This document shows positions 19,083-26,976 of a stretch of DNA of 51,142 nt, piece by piece (position 1 is the stretch's first letter; every line of letters begins with the position of its first letter). Made by a program: the position numbers and the translations under genes. The stretch is from Chloroflexota bacterium (lineage in GTDB: Bacteria; Chloroflexota; Anaerolineae; Anaerolineales; UBA11579). Location of the stretch: the NCBI GenBank assembly GCA_016191875.1, contig JACPVG010000007.1:1-51142 (forward strand), in the 5' to 3' direction. The notes below the pieces were generated by a model. That model worked only from the letters and a program-made list of their open reading frames with translations. It did no database searches and had not been told where the DNA came from.

Positions 19083-19562
19083 ATGAGTTATGTCCAACTG
19101 CTGAAGAGCGTGGATATGTTTAGCGACTTGAGCGAGGCGCAGATTCAGCGCGTTGAAGCCGTTTGCAGCGAGGCCAGTTTTGCCATGGACGAAGCCATCT
19201 TTGAAGAGAACAGTCCCAGCAAGGAGTTCTACATTATCGTTGAGGGTAAAGTGGCGATTCAGCTCAATCCCTTCATGTCACTGGGCAGCGCCGCAGCCCG
19301 GCAGAAACCCAAAACCATCGCCTCGCTCGAAAAAGGCCAGTCCTTTGGAGAAGTCTCGCTGGTGGATGAGGGCGTGCGTTCGGCAGCGGCGGTCTCCCTG
19401 GCGGAGACCACCCGCCTGCTAAAGATCGACCGCGATGACTTCATGCGATTGCTGAAAGAAGACGTCCACATGGGCTTTGCGGTGATGACCAACCTGGCCA
19501 CCGACCTGTGTTTCAAGATTCGCAATTCAAACCTGATGATTCGCGAGGCGATGCTATACTAA
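19083..19562 (+). CDS. Free-standing cyclic-nucleotide-binding domain protein
   Basis: The 159-residue protein is a single CRP/PKA-type cNMP-binding beta-barrel with flanking helices and no DNA-binding domain. The phosphate-binding cassette reads FGEVSLVDEGVRSAAA: E90 and R99 keep the nine-residue spacing seen in protein kinase A, and these residues contact the ribose 2'-OH and cyclic phosphate in the family. Binding of a cyclic nucleotide is therefore plausible. Without an output domain it probably acts through a partner. It follows the amidohydrolase-CYTH gene by 92 bp, has its own promoter and ribosome site, and ends at a strong terminator. Confidence 0.88.
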   Translation: MSYVQLLKSVDMFSDLSEAQIQRVEAVCSEASFAMDEAIFEENSPSKEFYIIVEGKVAIQLNPFMSLGSAAARQKPKTIASLEKGQSFGEVSLVDEGVRSAAAVSLAETTRLLKIDRDDFMRLLKEDVHMGFAVMTNLATDLCFKIRNSNLMIREAMLY

Positions 19563-19580
19563 GCCTGTAGAAGGACGACG

Positions 19581-19608
19581 ACACGCCGGGTTTTCCCGGC
19601 GTGTTTTT
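19581..19608 (+). terminator. Rho-independent terminator after the cNMP-binding gene
   Basis: A perfect 10-bp stem ACACGCCGGG/CCCGGCGTGT with a TTTT loop is followed by a T-run. It begins 18 bp after the stop codon. Confidence 0.95.
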
Positions 19609-19774
19609 GTTCTCGGCAGAGGGCATCCGCGAGGCGAAGTATCTCTTCATTTGGGCATAGCCCGCCCTGAACCTCACCAGCCTTGATTCCCCCACACCAA
19701 AACCCCGCCCTTTGGACAGTATCACAAGATTCGAACCGCCACTATGATGATTTCATTCAGAAAAGGAGCAGAGG

Positions 19775-20335
19775 ATGGCAACAGCCGAAAGCACCCCAGA
19801 TGAAGGCAATCAATTCATCATTGAATGCCATTTTGACCTGGAGACGGTGAAAAAGAAAGTCGCTGAAAAGCCCGGTTTGGTGCATGCCTTCAATGAGCAA
19901 ATGAACGAGAGCGCCCTCGGCGCTGCCGGGCATATGGGCCGCCGCGACATCGCCGAGTTCCTGCTGGCGCAGGGAGCGGAAATGGAACTGGCGACAGCGG
20001 CTATGTTGGGCCGCACAGACCTTGTGAAGACGGCCTTGACCGAAAACCCAGCCAAGGCAAACTCCGGTGGGGCGCATGGCATCCCGCTGGCCTTCCACGC
20101 CGCCATGAGCGGGGAGGTGGAGTTGCTGCAAATGCTATGGGACGCGGGCGCGCAAGAAGCTCTCAAGGCCAGTCTGCACGGCGCGGTGTGGCACAACCGC
20201 CTGGCGGCCGCCGGCTGGTTGCTGGAGCACGGCGCCTCCACCTCCGAGAAAAACTTCCAGGGCAAGACGACCATTGAGTTCGCAGAGGAAAGCGGGCTGG
20301 CGGAGATGCTGGAGTTGTTGCGGGGAAACGCGTAG
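19775..20335 (+). CDS. Ankyrin-repeat protein
   Basis: The 186 residues contain four to five divergent ankyrin repeats, seen as ALGAAGHMGRRDIAEFLLAQG, a LGRTDLV unit, AAMSGEVELLQMLWDAGA, and AAAGWLLEHGAS followed by GKTTIEFAEESGLAEML. Such repeats bind protein partners, and no catalytic domain is attached. There is no signal peptide, so it should be cytoplasmic. AAGGAG (19763-19768) lies six nt before the ATG. It is convergent with the TIM-barrel gene at 20361 and has no evident partner nearby. Confidence 0.85.
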   Translation: MATAESTPDEGNQFIIECHFDLETVKKKVAEKPGLVHAFNEQMNESALGAAGHMGRRDIAEFLLAQGAEMELATAAMLGRTDLVKTALTENPAKANSGGAHGIPLAFHAAMSGEVELLQMLWDAGAQEALKASLHGAVWHNRLAAAGWLLEHGASTSEKNFQGKTTIEFAEESGLAEMLELLRGNA

Positions 20336-20360
20336 TGGGCAGCCTGCCAACAGGCAAGAT

Positions 20361-21482
20361 CTAGGTAATCGTGAAGAACGAGTAGTGATAGGCGATGCGC
20401 CCGTCCTGCAAGCCGATAGTATCGTTGCCGTTCAGCACCTGCTTGCCGGTGGCGGGCGACTTGCCCGTCCAGGTGAAATGCCGCGAGTTGCCGCTGCCAG
20501 ACATGCCGGTGAGCATATACACGCCGCCGGGGAATTCCACATTCAGGAAATTGTAATACCAGCCCAGGAGCGCCTCCGGGCCTTGCAGCGTCTGGCCGGG
20601 CAGGACGCGCACGCCCGTGGGTGTGTAGAGCGTCACCAGACGCACGGCATCCTGGGCATTCATGGCGGCGATGATCTGTTCCGGCAATTCCTGCGGGGTG
20701 GGCGCCGGGGTGGGCGGCGTGGGGCTGGCCCAGTCATAGTCGCGGATGGCGCGCCACACATCCGGGAGGAAACGTCGGGCGTAATCCCATGACCAAAAAT
20801 TGGCGGCGCTCAACTTCAGGCTGCGGGCGGTATTGAGGAACAGGATCACATCGTTGGGGGTTGGTTTCCAATCCCCGTAGGCATAAGCCGCGCCGGTGGG
20901 GATCAGCGGGCGGCGGAAGCGCCGTCCGGCGAATTCCGTCTCGGCGCGTTTGAGCTGGGCATCCGGGTTATGGGCACCCTGCCAGTAAACCTGCGGCATG
21001 TTGAAGTCGCAATATTCCAGGAACGCATCGTAGGGGAATTGGGGATGGTATGAGGGGAAACGGAAGGTGCTGAGCGCCAGCGGCACGTTCCGCAGAGCAT
21101 TGCGCAACTCCTGCATATATCTGCGCGCCGCAACGTCCATTCCCGAAGCCTTGAATTCGATTTCGGCATTGACCACAAAGCCGTCCAGACTCAGTTCCTT
21201 GACGCGCTGAATGGCCTTGCGCGCTTCGGCCAACGGTTCCTTGCCGTAGATGTACTGCCAGCCCCAAACCTGGATACCCGCCGCCCGTAGCTCGCGCCCC
21301 ACCGGCGCCACCATGTCCAGCAGCCGATTCTTATCGTAGTTGTAGGTGCGGTCGCCATCGGCAACCTTGATGAGTACGTGGCTGAAGCCGCACTTTTGGG
21401 CTTCGGCGCGGATGGCACCCGGGTTGCCGTTTTCGCAATCCAGGATCTTCCAGATGTATGCGCCTTTGCCGATCAGGGTCAT
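20361..21482 (-). CDS. TIM-barrel glycoside-hydrolase-like protein with C-terminal NTF2/SnoaL-like domain
   Basis: Residues 1 to about 255 look like a TIM barrel of the glycoside-hydrolase type: repeated strand patterns include GFSHVLIKVADG, GIQVWGWQYIYG, DGFVVNAEIEF, FNMPQVYWQG and ANFWSWDYA. The acidic residues in NAEIEF are possible catalytic residues. A Pro/Thr-rich linker (SPTPPTPAPTPQ) leads to about 105 residues resembling an NTF2/SnoaL-like fold (QIIAAMNAQDAVRLVTLYTP). There is no signal peptide, which is unusual for a glycosidase. GGGAG lies seven nt before the ATG. Enzymatic activity is not established. Confidence 0.65.
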   Translation of the reverse strand: MTLIGKGAYIWKILDCENGNPGAIRAEAQKCGFSHVLIKVADGDRTYNYDKNRLLDMVAPVGRELRAAGIQVWGWQYIYGKEPLAEARKAIQRVKELSLDGFVVNAEIEFKASGMDVAARRYMQELRNALRNVPLALSTFRFPSYHPQFPYDAFLEYCDFNMPQVYWQGAHNPDAQLKRAETEFAGRRFRRPLIPTGAAYAYGDWKPTPNDVILFLNTARSLKLSAANFWSWDYARRFLPDVWRAIRDYDWASPTPPTPAPTPQELPEQIIAAMNAQDAVRLVTLYTPTGVRVLPGQTLQGPEALLGWYYNFLNVEFPGGVYMLTGMSGSGNSRHFTWTGKSPATGKQVLNGNDTIGLQDGRIAYHYSFFTIT

Positions 21483-21699
21483 GCCTGCGCTCCCGTTCGC
21501 CTCAGTCTAGGTAGTGCCATCAAAAGTCTCTTTCCAAGGAACGCCTCAATATCCGGCATGTTCGCCCTTGGATAGCCCTCGGGGCTACTTTTAATAGTTG
21601 GTTGTTAGGGCGCACTCTTATCGCTAATCACTTACGGCCACCTATCTAACGGTGTTATAGCATGATTCATACCGGCCGCGCCACTTAGCAAGCTGCCGA
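21483..21699. other. Intergenic region without recognised features
   Basis: I see no open frame, promoter or terminator of quality here. It separates two minus-strand units, and part of it should hold the promoter of the TIM-barrel gene. It is less GC-rich than its flanks near 21590-21670. Confidence 0.5.
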
Positions 21700-22266
21700 C
21701 TACGCGTTTCCCCGCAACCCCAGCTCGCCGGCGATGCCTTTCATCGCTTCAATAACGTTGCCGACGTGCTCCCACAGTTCCACACCGAATTCAGCCGCGC
21801 CCGCTTCAATATCCTCGCGGTGCGCCCCGGCGGCGAAGGCTTTGTCTTTCCATTTCTTCTTTACCGATTTCGCTTCCAGGTCGAGTATCGAGCGCGATGG
21901 TCGCACCAGCGCCACTGCCGTGATAAGGCCGGTGATTTCGTCGCAGGCGGCCAGGGCCTTGCGCATGGGTGTGTCGCGCGCCACGCCGGTGTGGTCGGCG
22001 TGGCTCAGTACCGCCTGCACAACCTCCTCAGGCACGCCTCGGCCGCGCAGGATTGCCGCGCCGTCCTGGGGGTGCTGCACCAGAGTCGGGTGAATCTCCC
22101 AATCGAAGTCGTGCAGCAGCCCTACGACGCCCCAGGTTTCTTCATCCTCGCCCAGTTTGCGGGCATAGAAGCGCATGGCAGCTTCCACCGCCAGCATGTG
22201 ACGCAGCAGGCCTTCGTTCTTTACGTGCTCTTTGACGATGGCTAAGGCGTCTCCACGCGTTACCAT
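21700..22266 (-). CDS. HD-domain phosphohydrolase-like protein
   Basis: The 188-residue protein carries an HD fold: H in GLLRHMLAVEAAM, the HD pair in VGLLHDFDWE, and further histidines in LVQHPQDGA and LSHADHTG. Such proteins hydrolyse nucleotides or phosphoesters with metal ions, but the substrate is unknown. The ATG at 22266 is chosen because GGAGG lies five nt before it. It overlaps the stop of the DUF218 gene by 7 bp, which implies translational coupling. Confidence 0.85.
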   Translation of the reverse strand: MVTRGDALAIVKEHVKNEGLLRHMLAVEAAMRFYARKLGEDEETWGVVGLLHDFDWEIHPTLVQHPQDGAAILRGRGVPEEVVQAVLSHADHTGVARDTPMRKALAACDEITGLITAVALVRPSRSILDLEAKSVKKKWKDKAFAAGAHREDIEAGAAEFGVELWEHVGNVIEAMKGIAGELGLRGNA

Positions 22267-22907
22267 GCCGCCTCCAGAGTTGGATTGAATTCTGAGATCG
22301 AAGGCGCAGGCCGCGAAACGTGCGCCTCCCACAAAGCCGCCACCGTCGCCAGTGTTTCGCGGATGTTCCAGAACACCAGCGCACCGTGCCAGTAGCGGCT
22401 CTCGTCCACCCAGGCCCCGTTAGCTTCCAGCCCGAAGTGAGCGCACAAGTACAGGGCGCGCGGCAGGTGGAAGTGATTCGTGACCAGCACCACCTCCCCC
22501 AACCCGAACACGTGGGCGGCGCGGTAGCAGGAATCGTAAGTCCGCAGGCCGCCCTCATCCAGCCGGATATCTTCCGGCAGCACGCCCTGCTCGACGGCAT
22601 ACGTCTGCATGGCGGCGGGCTCGGCCCCGGCTCCGCTCATCAGCAGAATCTTGACCTTACCGGCGCGGTAAAGCTCGATGGCGGCATCCAGTCGGTCGCG
22701 CAGCACCGCCGAGGGTCCACCGTCCCGGCGCAAAGCGGCCCCAAAGACCAGCGCCACCGGTGCCGGCCGGGCGTGGTCAGCCTGGGCCATGCGCGGCAAC
22801 GCCAACAGCGTGGTATACACGCGCGGCAGGAGCACCAACCCGAGCGCGGCGAATCCAGAATAGATGACTATACGCAGTATGATAGTGGAAAGCTGTTTTG
22901 GCATCAT
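22260..22907 (-). CDS. DUF218/SanA-like membrane-anchored protein
   Basis: The 215-residue protein has one N-terminal membrane helix (about residues 9-36) and a DUF218 domain with VALVFGAALRRDGGPSAVL, LMSGAG, and LVTNHFHLPRAL motifs. Relatives (SanA, ElyC, YdcF) sit on the outer face of the membrane and affect envelope integrity in Gram-negative bacteria, but their reaction is not settled. The ATG is preceded by an extended -10 box ending six nt upstream, so the mRNA is probably leaderless. It is the first gene of a two-gene unit with the HD protein. Confidence 0.85.
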   Translation of the reverse strand: MMPKQLSTIILRIVIYSGFAALGLVLLPRVYTTLLALPRMAQADHARPAPVALVFGAALRRDGGPSAVLRDRLDAAIELYRAGKVKILLMSGAGAEPAAMQTYAVEQGVLPEDIRLDEGGLRTYDSCYRAAHVFGLGEVVLVTNHFHLPRALYLCAHFGLEANGAWVDESRYWHGALVFWNIRETLATVAALWEAHVSRPAPSISEFNPTLEAAW

Positions 22908-22913
22908 GGGTCG

Positions 22914-22919
22914 ATTCTA
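22914..22919 (-). promoter_or_regulatory. Extended -10 box of the DUF218 gene, leaderless type
   Basis: On the minus strand TGCTAGAAT ends six nt before the ATG (22905-22907). No ribosome site is present. Confidence 0.6.
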
Positions 22920-22947
22920 GCAGACAGTCACAGAGTTGGCATATGAG

Positions 22948-22975
22948 TGAAGTCCAGCCGTCGGGCTGGACTTCA
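22948..22975. terminator. Hairpin downstream of phnE
   Basis: A perfect 12-bp stem with a 4-nt GTCG loop lies 18 bp after the phnE stop. There is no T-run on the minus strand, so it may be a weak terminator or an mRNA 3' stabiliser. Confidence 0.6.
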
Positions 22976-22993
22976 CCAGGCATCTGCGCCGTC

Positions 22994-24832
22994 TTAGACG
23001 TAACGTTCCCGCAATACCGAGGAGACGTAGTCCATCATCGCCACGACAACCGCAATGGCGAACATCTGGGTCGCGGCCGCCCGATAGTTTAGCAGGTTGA
23101 TGTTCTGCAGGAGGAGGAAACCGATGCCGCCGCCGCCGACGAAACCAATGATGGTTGACATGCGCACGTTGATATCCCAGCGATACATCGTGTAGGAAAT
23201 GAAGGGTGGAATGATCTGTGGAATAACAGCATACACGATTGTCTGCAAGCGGTTGGCGCCCGTGGCCTGCACGGCTTCCAGCGGCCCGGCCATGATGCTT
23301 TCAACCTGCTCGGAATACAGTTTGCCGAGACTGACGATGGTGTGGAGGCCCAGCGCCAGCACACCGGCAAACGGCCCAATGCCTACCGAGATTACGAACA
23401 CAATCGCCATCACGAGGGCTTCCACGGAACGCAGGGCATTCAGGATAGTGCGCGTAACGTAATAGATGACCATGCCGATGGGCAGGACAGCCTTCGGGCT
23501 GGCAAGCGTCGCCGCCAGCAGGCCCAGCCCGCCGCCGATGGCCGCCGGCCAGTACACCGTCAGCTCTGGCCGGCCCCATTGGTAGAACCATTCAAGCAGC
23601 GCGCCGCCCAGAACGAATAATGTCGCCCCTGCCATAGCCGCCAGGAGAAGATTGATTGCCCTGGCGACGGCTGTCGAAAGATTCTCTGCCATCCGCTGGC
23701 CGATACGGCCAAGAAAGCTTGCCACGGCTCCACCCGCTGCCAGGCTCCCCAGCAGAGGAATGATCAGTCTCAGGATGTCGCCACCTTGGAACAGCAGCGT
23801 GCCAAGAAAGCCCCAGCTGCCCAGGCCGGCGGCGATGCGCGCGCCCAGGATGCTCATCAGCCCAGCCAACTCGAACAGACCGAAAATCAACAACAGCACA
23901 ACAGCGAATACTACGAGCAGGCGGGCGAAGCGCAGTCCCGCAGCCGCTGGCTGGAGCTCCACCTGCGGCAGCGCCCAACGCAGCGCAACGACCATGACCA
24001 GCGGCACTCCCACCACACTGGCGACCAAAACAGGCAGATTGTTGATGTAGGGGGCGCTCACCCCGGCCAGCCATTGCACCAGCTGCAGACCAAACCAGAT
24101 GCCAAGCGGCCAGCCGATGGCCGAGAGCGCAATGCTCGCCAGTGGACTCTTGACGGGTTTCATCAGGTTGCGGGCAGCCATAAAACTGATTGGAAAGGCC
24201 AAGATCGTTCCGCCCGCGGTCGCCAACAGGGCCATGAAGACCGTTTCCACGATCTTGTCCCAGGTTTCATGGGCCGAGCGAGAGAAATACGGCGAACCCA
24301 CGTTTTCGCGGGCCGTGGCGCGGATGAATTGCACGTCGTCGCTATCGCGGTTGGCGGGCAGCGTCATTTCCACAGAGAAATGCCCGCTGGCATCCGTCTC
24401 CAGGTTTTCGCGTCCCAGAGTGACCACGTTGGTGGGGTCGCTGCCTGGCACAAAACGCAATGGTCCGCTGACAAAAGGGGTGAAGCCGAAGCCCTCCACC
24501 AGCACGGCCCCGCCGGATTCAACGCAGGCGGGGGTCACAATTAGATAGGGTTGCGATCTGTCCGGCTCGAGGATATCTGGCACGCTGCCGTCCGCCGGGC
24601 AGGGCATGTAGACCGGCGCGTTGACGACCACCGTTACCTGTTCATATTCCAGGATGTCGGGGCGCGCCAGCGTGCGCAGCACGCGCGTTAGGCTTTCCCG
24701 GCGGCGTTGGCTCTGCAATTCGCCAAGGTTTATGTTGGTGACTTCAAACCCATAGGCAAAGGTAATAACCACCAACCCGAAGGCCAGACCGCGCAGGATG
24801 GATTTCCATGGTGAGGACTTTTCTTTTTCCAC
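22994..24832 (-). CDS. phnE: Phosphonate-type ABC transporter permease, long form
   Basis: A 612-residue permease, roughly twice the usual ~270 residues for PhnE. The C-terminal EAA loop is clear at about 519-540 (EAVQATGANRLQTIVYAVIP), and GIGPFAGVLALGLHTI precedes it. An N-terminal membrane helix (about 12-30) is followed by a ~160-residue extracytoplasmic region that contains a beta-rich segment with two Cys residues (about 50-175), then membrane segments from about 190 on. The start is a GTG four nt after the phnC stop, so translation is coupled. With PhnC and PhnD it should import phosphonate, phosphite or a similar oxyanion. Confidence 0.88.
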   Translation of the reverse strand: MEKEKSSPWKSILRGLAFGLVVITFAYGFEVTNINLGELQSQRRRESLTRVLRTLARPDILEYEQVTVVVNAPVYMPCPADGSVPDILEPDRSQPYLIVTPACVESGGAVLVEGFGFTPFVSGPLRFVPGSDPTNVVTLGRENLETDASGHFSVEMTLPANRDSDDVQFIRATARENVGSPYFSRSAHETWDKIVETVFMALLATAGGTILAFPISFMAARNLMKPVKSPLASIALSAIGWPLGIWFGLQLVQWLAGVSAPYINNLPVLVASVVGVPLVMVVALRWALPQVELQPAAAGLRFARLLVVFAVVLLLIFGLFELAGLMSILGARIAAGLGSWGFLGTLLFQGGDILRLIIPLLGSLAAGGAVASFLGRIGQRMAENLSTAVARAINLLLAAMAGATLFVLGGALLEWFYQWGRPELTVYWPAAIGGGLGLLAATLASPKAVLPIGMVIYYVTRTILNALRSVEALVMAIVFVISVGIGPFAGVLALGLHTIVSLGKLYSEQVESIMAGPLEAVQATGANRLQTIVYAVIPQIIPPFISYTMYRWDINVRMSTIIGFVGGGGIGFLLLQNINLLNYRAAATQMFAIAVVVAMMDYVSSVLRERYV

Positions 24833-24836
24833 GGAC

Positions 24837-25589
24837 TTACCCTACCCGTTCGGCCTCGCGGCCGTAGATGTCTTTGAATTTGGCGTCGTCGATTTCCTGG
24901 GGCAGCCCTTCAAAGACCACCCGCCCCTCGTTGAGCGCCACCACCCGGTCGGCGTAGCGGTGGACCAGGTCCAGGAAGTGCAGGCTGCATAAAACAGTCA
25001 CGCCATCGTTCTTATTGATATCTTCGAGATGTTTCATGATGCTGTGAGCCAGCACCGGGTCGAGGCTGGCGACCGGTTCGTCAGCCAGGATGATCTCGGG
25101 GTCCTGCATCAGGGCGCGGGCGATGCCCACGCGCTGCTGCTGGCCGCCGGAAAGCGCATCCGCGCGCTGGTTGGCCTTGTCGGCGATGCCCACCCGCTCC
25201 ATCTGGATCATCGCCTTTTCCATATCTGCCCGCGGAAAACGGTTGACTAGGCTCCAGGCCGGGTTCACATAACCCAGGCGGCCGGCCAGGACATTGGTGA
25301 TCACCCGACTGCGGTGCACGAGGTTAAAGTGCTGGAAGACCATGCCGATGCGGCGGCGGATGCGCCGCATCTCTTCCGGGGATGCGGCGGTGATATCCTC
25401 GCCCTTCCAGAGGATCTGGCCGCTGGTCGGCTCGATCAGGCGGTTGATGCAACGCAACAGCGTGGATTTGCCCGAACCGCTCAGGCCAATGACGGCCAGG
25501 AACTGGCCTCTGGGCACCTCGAACGTGACATCTGTGAGCGCCTGGACGCCGCCTTCATAGGTTTTCGAGAGGTGGTTGATCTGGAGCAT
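24837..25589 (-). CDS. phnC: Phosphonate-type ABC transporter ATP-binding protein
   Basis: A 250-residue ABC ATPase of the PhnC family. Walker A is GLSGSGKST (36-44), the signature is [16 protein letters not shown], and Walker B is [13 protein letters not shown]. The ATG at 25589 has an AGGAGA ribosome site. An upstream extension in the same frame is not conserved in character, so it was not used. The gene lies 153 bp after phnD and four bp before phnE. PhnC-type ATPases serve phosphonate, phosphite and related importers. Confidence 0.94.
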   Translation of the reverse strand: MLQINHLSKTYEGGVQALTDVTFEVPRGQFLAVIGLSGSGKSTLLRCINRLIEPTSGQILWKGEDITAASPEEMRRIRRRIGMVFQHFNLVHRSRVITNVLAGRLGYVNPAWSLVNRFPRADMEKAMIQMERVGIADKANQRADALSGGQQQRVGIARALMQDPEIILADEPVASLDPVLAHSIMKHLEDINKNDGVTVLCSLHFLDLVHRYADRVVALNEGRVVFEGLPQEIDDAKFKDIYGREAERVG

Positions 25590-25742
25590 GAGGTCTCCTG
25601 CAGCAGACTGGATGCGTATCGCGCCCTGCTTGGCGGGGTGAGGCCGCGCCGCCTGGAGATCAGGTGATGAAATGAATTGGCGATAAGTACAACTTGGGGC
25701 AGGGATGGCTCCCTGCCCCAAGCGTGTTACGAGCGGATATCT

Positions 25743-26873
25743 CTACAGATCTTCGAGGGTCAGGCCGACCGCGATGACCATCGCACGCACGAAGTCATAT
25801 TCGGCGTCAGTGGCAGGCTCAAGGCCCGTCCAACCGTAGAAGTCCTGCGAGCCAATGGAGGTATCCCAGGCTTCCGTTTCAGCGAAGGCCAGCAGCGCGG
25901 CTTCGATCTGGGCACGCAGGTCAGCCGGGAATTCAGGGCTGAAGGACAGCGTGTCGTTCGGGATGGCCGGGGAAACAGCCAGGATGCGCAGAGCCTGGAC
26001 AACGTCCGGCGCTTCCGCACGGATGTTGGCGCGGGCGTCCAGAACGCGGTAGCCGTCACAGAACAGGCGGCTGGCATCCTCGTTCGGCGCGCAGTTCTCG
26101 ATCGTCTCGGCCGGGACTTCGTACATGTCGAAGGTTACTTCGCCCGCCAGGTACTGATCCCACGTCCACACGGGCGGTCCATCCGGGCTGAGTGGCACGC
26201 TGTAGAACGTTGTGGCAAAGTCGACTTCACCATTGTACAGCGCCAGGGCCGACTGGTTGTGGCCGCCGGTTTGCACTTCTTCACCCGGGACGACCCCAGC
26301 TTCCTGGAACATCACCAGCGGAACCATGTAGCCGGAGGTCGAACCAACATCGCCGTAACCCCAGCGTAGTCCGTTGAGGTCAGAGAGCTCGTCAATGTCG
26401 CTGTCGCGCGGCACGAGGATCTGCGCCCAGTAGGCCGGGAAGCCAAAGCGGATGGCCTTGAAGGACACATCCACGCCGCACAGCTGGCTGGCGAGGGCAT
26501 AGCCCAGGCCGGGGATGAAAGCCATGGTGTCCGTCGGGGACGCGCACATCTCTTCAATGGTGGCGGCGTACGAGGTCGGGACGCTCACGACGAAATTCAG
26601 GCCAGTGGCTTCCTTAAGCGCCGCGGCCATCACTTCGCCGCCCGTCACGATGACGTTGGCGTCAACGGACGGGACGAACAGAACCTTGATCGGGTGCTCC
26701 TCGGAGCCGATGGCCGGTTCTGGAACGTCGGTCGGCGGGACCTCCGTCGGTTCCGGCACATCGGTCGGCTCAGGCACGTCGGTCGGGGCCTCGGTCGGCG
26801 TGGTGCCGCAGGCGGCCAGCAGCAACGCGCTGACTACAAGCAGCGAGAGCAGGGTGAAAAGTTTCTTGCTCAT
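25743..26873 (-). CDS. phnD: Phosphonate/phosphite-type substrate-binding lipoprotein
   Basis: This 376-residue binding protein starts with a lipoprotein signal (lipobox LLLAAC) and a Pro/Thr/Glu/Val linker of repeated DVPEPT-like units, which spaces the domain from the membrane. The PhnD/SsuA-type (type II) fold starts near HPIKVLFVPSVDANVI. Residues GYGDVGSTSGYMVP match the ligand-binding loop that holds the phosphonate or phosphite group in this family. The ATG at 26873 has AAGGAGA eight nt upstream. Whether the ligand is a phosphonate, phosphite or another oxyanion cannot be decided because no C-P lyase or phosphite dehydrogenase is nearby. Confidence 0.9.
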   Translation of the reverse strand: MSKKLFTLLSLLVVSALLLAACGTTPTEAPTDVPEPTDVPEPTEVPPTDVPEPAIGSEEHPIKVLFVPSVDANVIVTGGEVMAAALKEATGLNFVVSVPTSYAATIEEMCASPTDTMAFIPGLGYALASQLCGVDVSFKAIRFGFPAYWAQILVPRDSDIDELSDLNGLRWGYGDVGSTSGYMVPLVMFQEAGVVPGEEVQTGGHNQSALALYNGEVDFATTFYSVPLSPDGPPVWTWDQYLAGEVTFDMYEVPAETIENCAPNEDASRLFCDGYRVLDARANIRAEAPDVVQALRILAVSPAIPNDTLSFSPEFPADLRAQIEAALLAFAETEAWDTSIGSQDFYGWTGLEPATDAEYDFVRAMVIAVGLTLEDL

Positions 26874-26933
26874 GTTCTTCTCCTTACAAAAGTTGAGTGG
26901 CGTCTCGGCCGGTTGCTCTACCAGCCAACCTGT

Positions 26934-26962
26934 ATGATACCCCGGTTTCGTACGCCTTTCAA
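26934..26962 (-). promoter_or_regulatory. Promoter of the phnDCE operon
   Basis: On the minus strand TTGAAA (26957-26962), a 17-bp spacer and TATCAT (26934-26939) form a good promoter. It overlaps the region between the divergent folC start and phnD. Confidence 0.65.
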
Positions 26963-26963
26963 G

Positions 26964-26969
26964 TAGAAT
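26964..26969 (+). promoter_or_regulatory. -10 box of folC, leaderless type
   Basis: TAGAAT ends seven nt before the folC ATG, with no ribosome site between. It sits one base away from the -35 of the divergent phnD promoter. Confidence 0.55.
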
Positions 26970-26976
26970 CCTCGTT

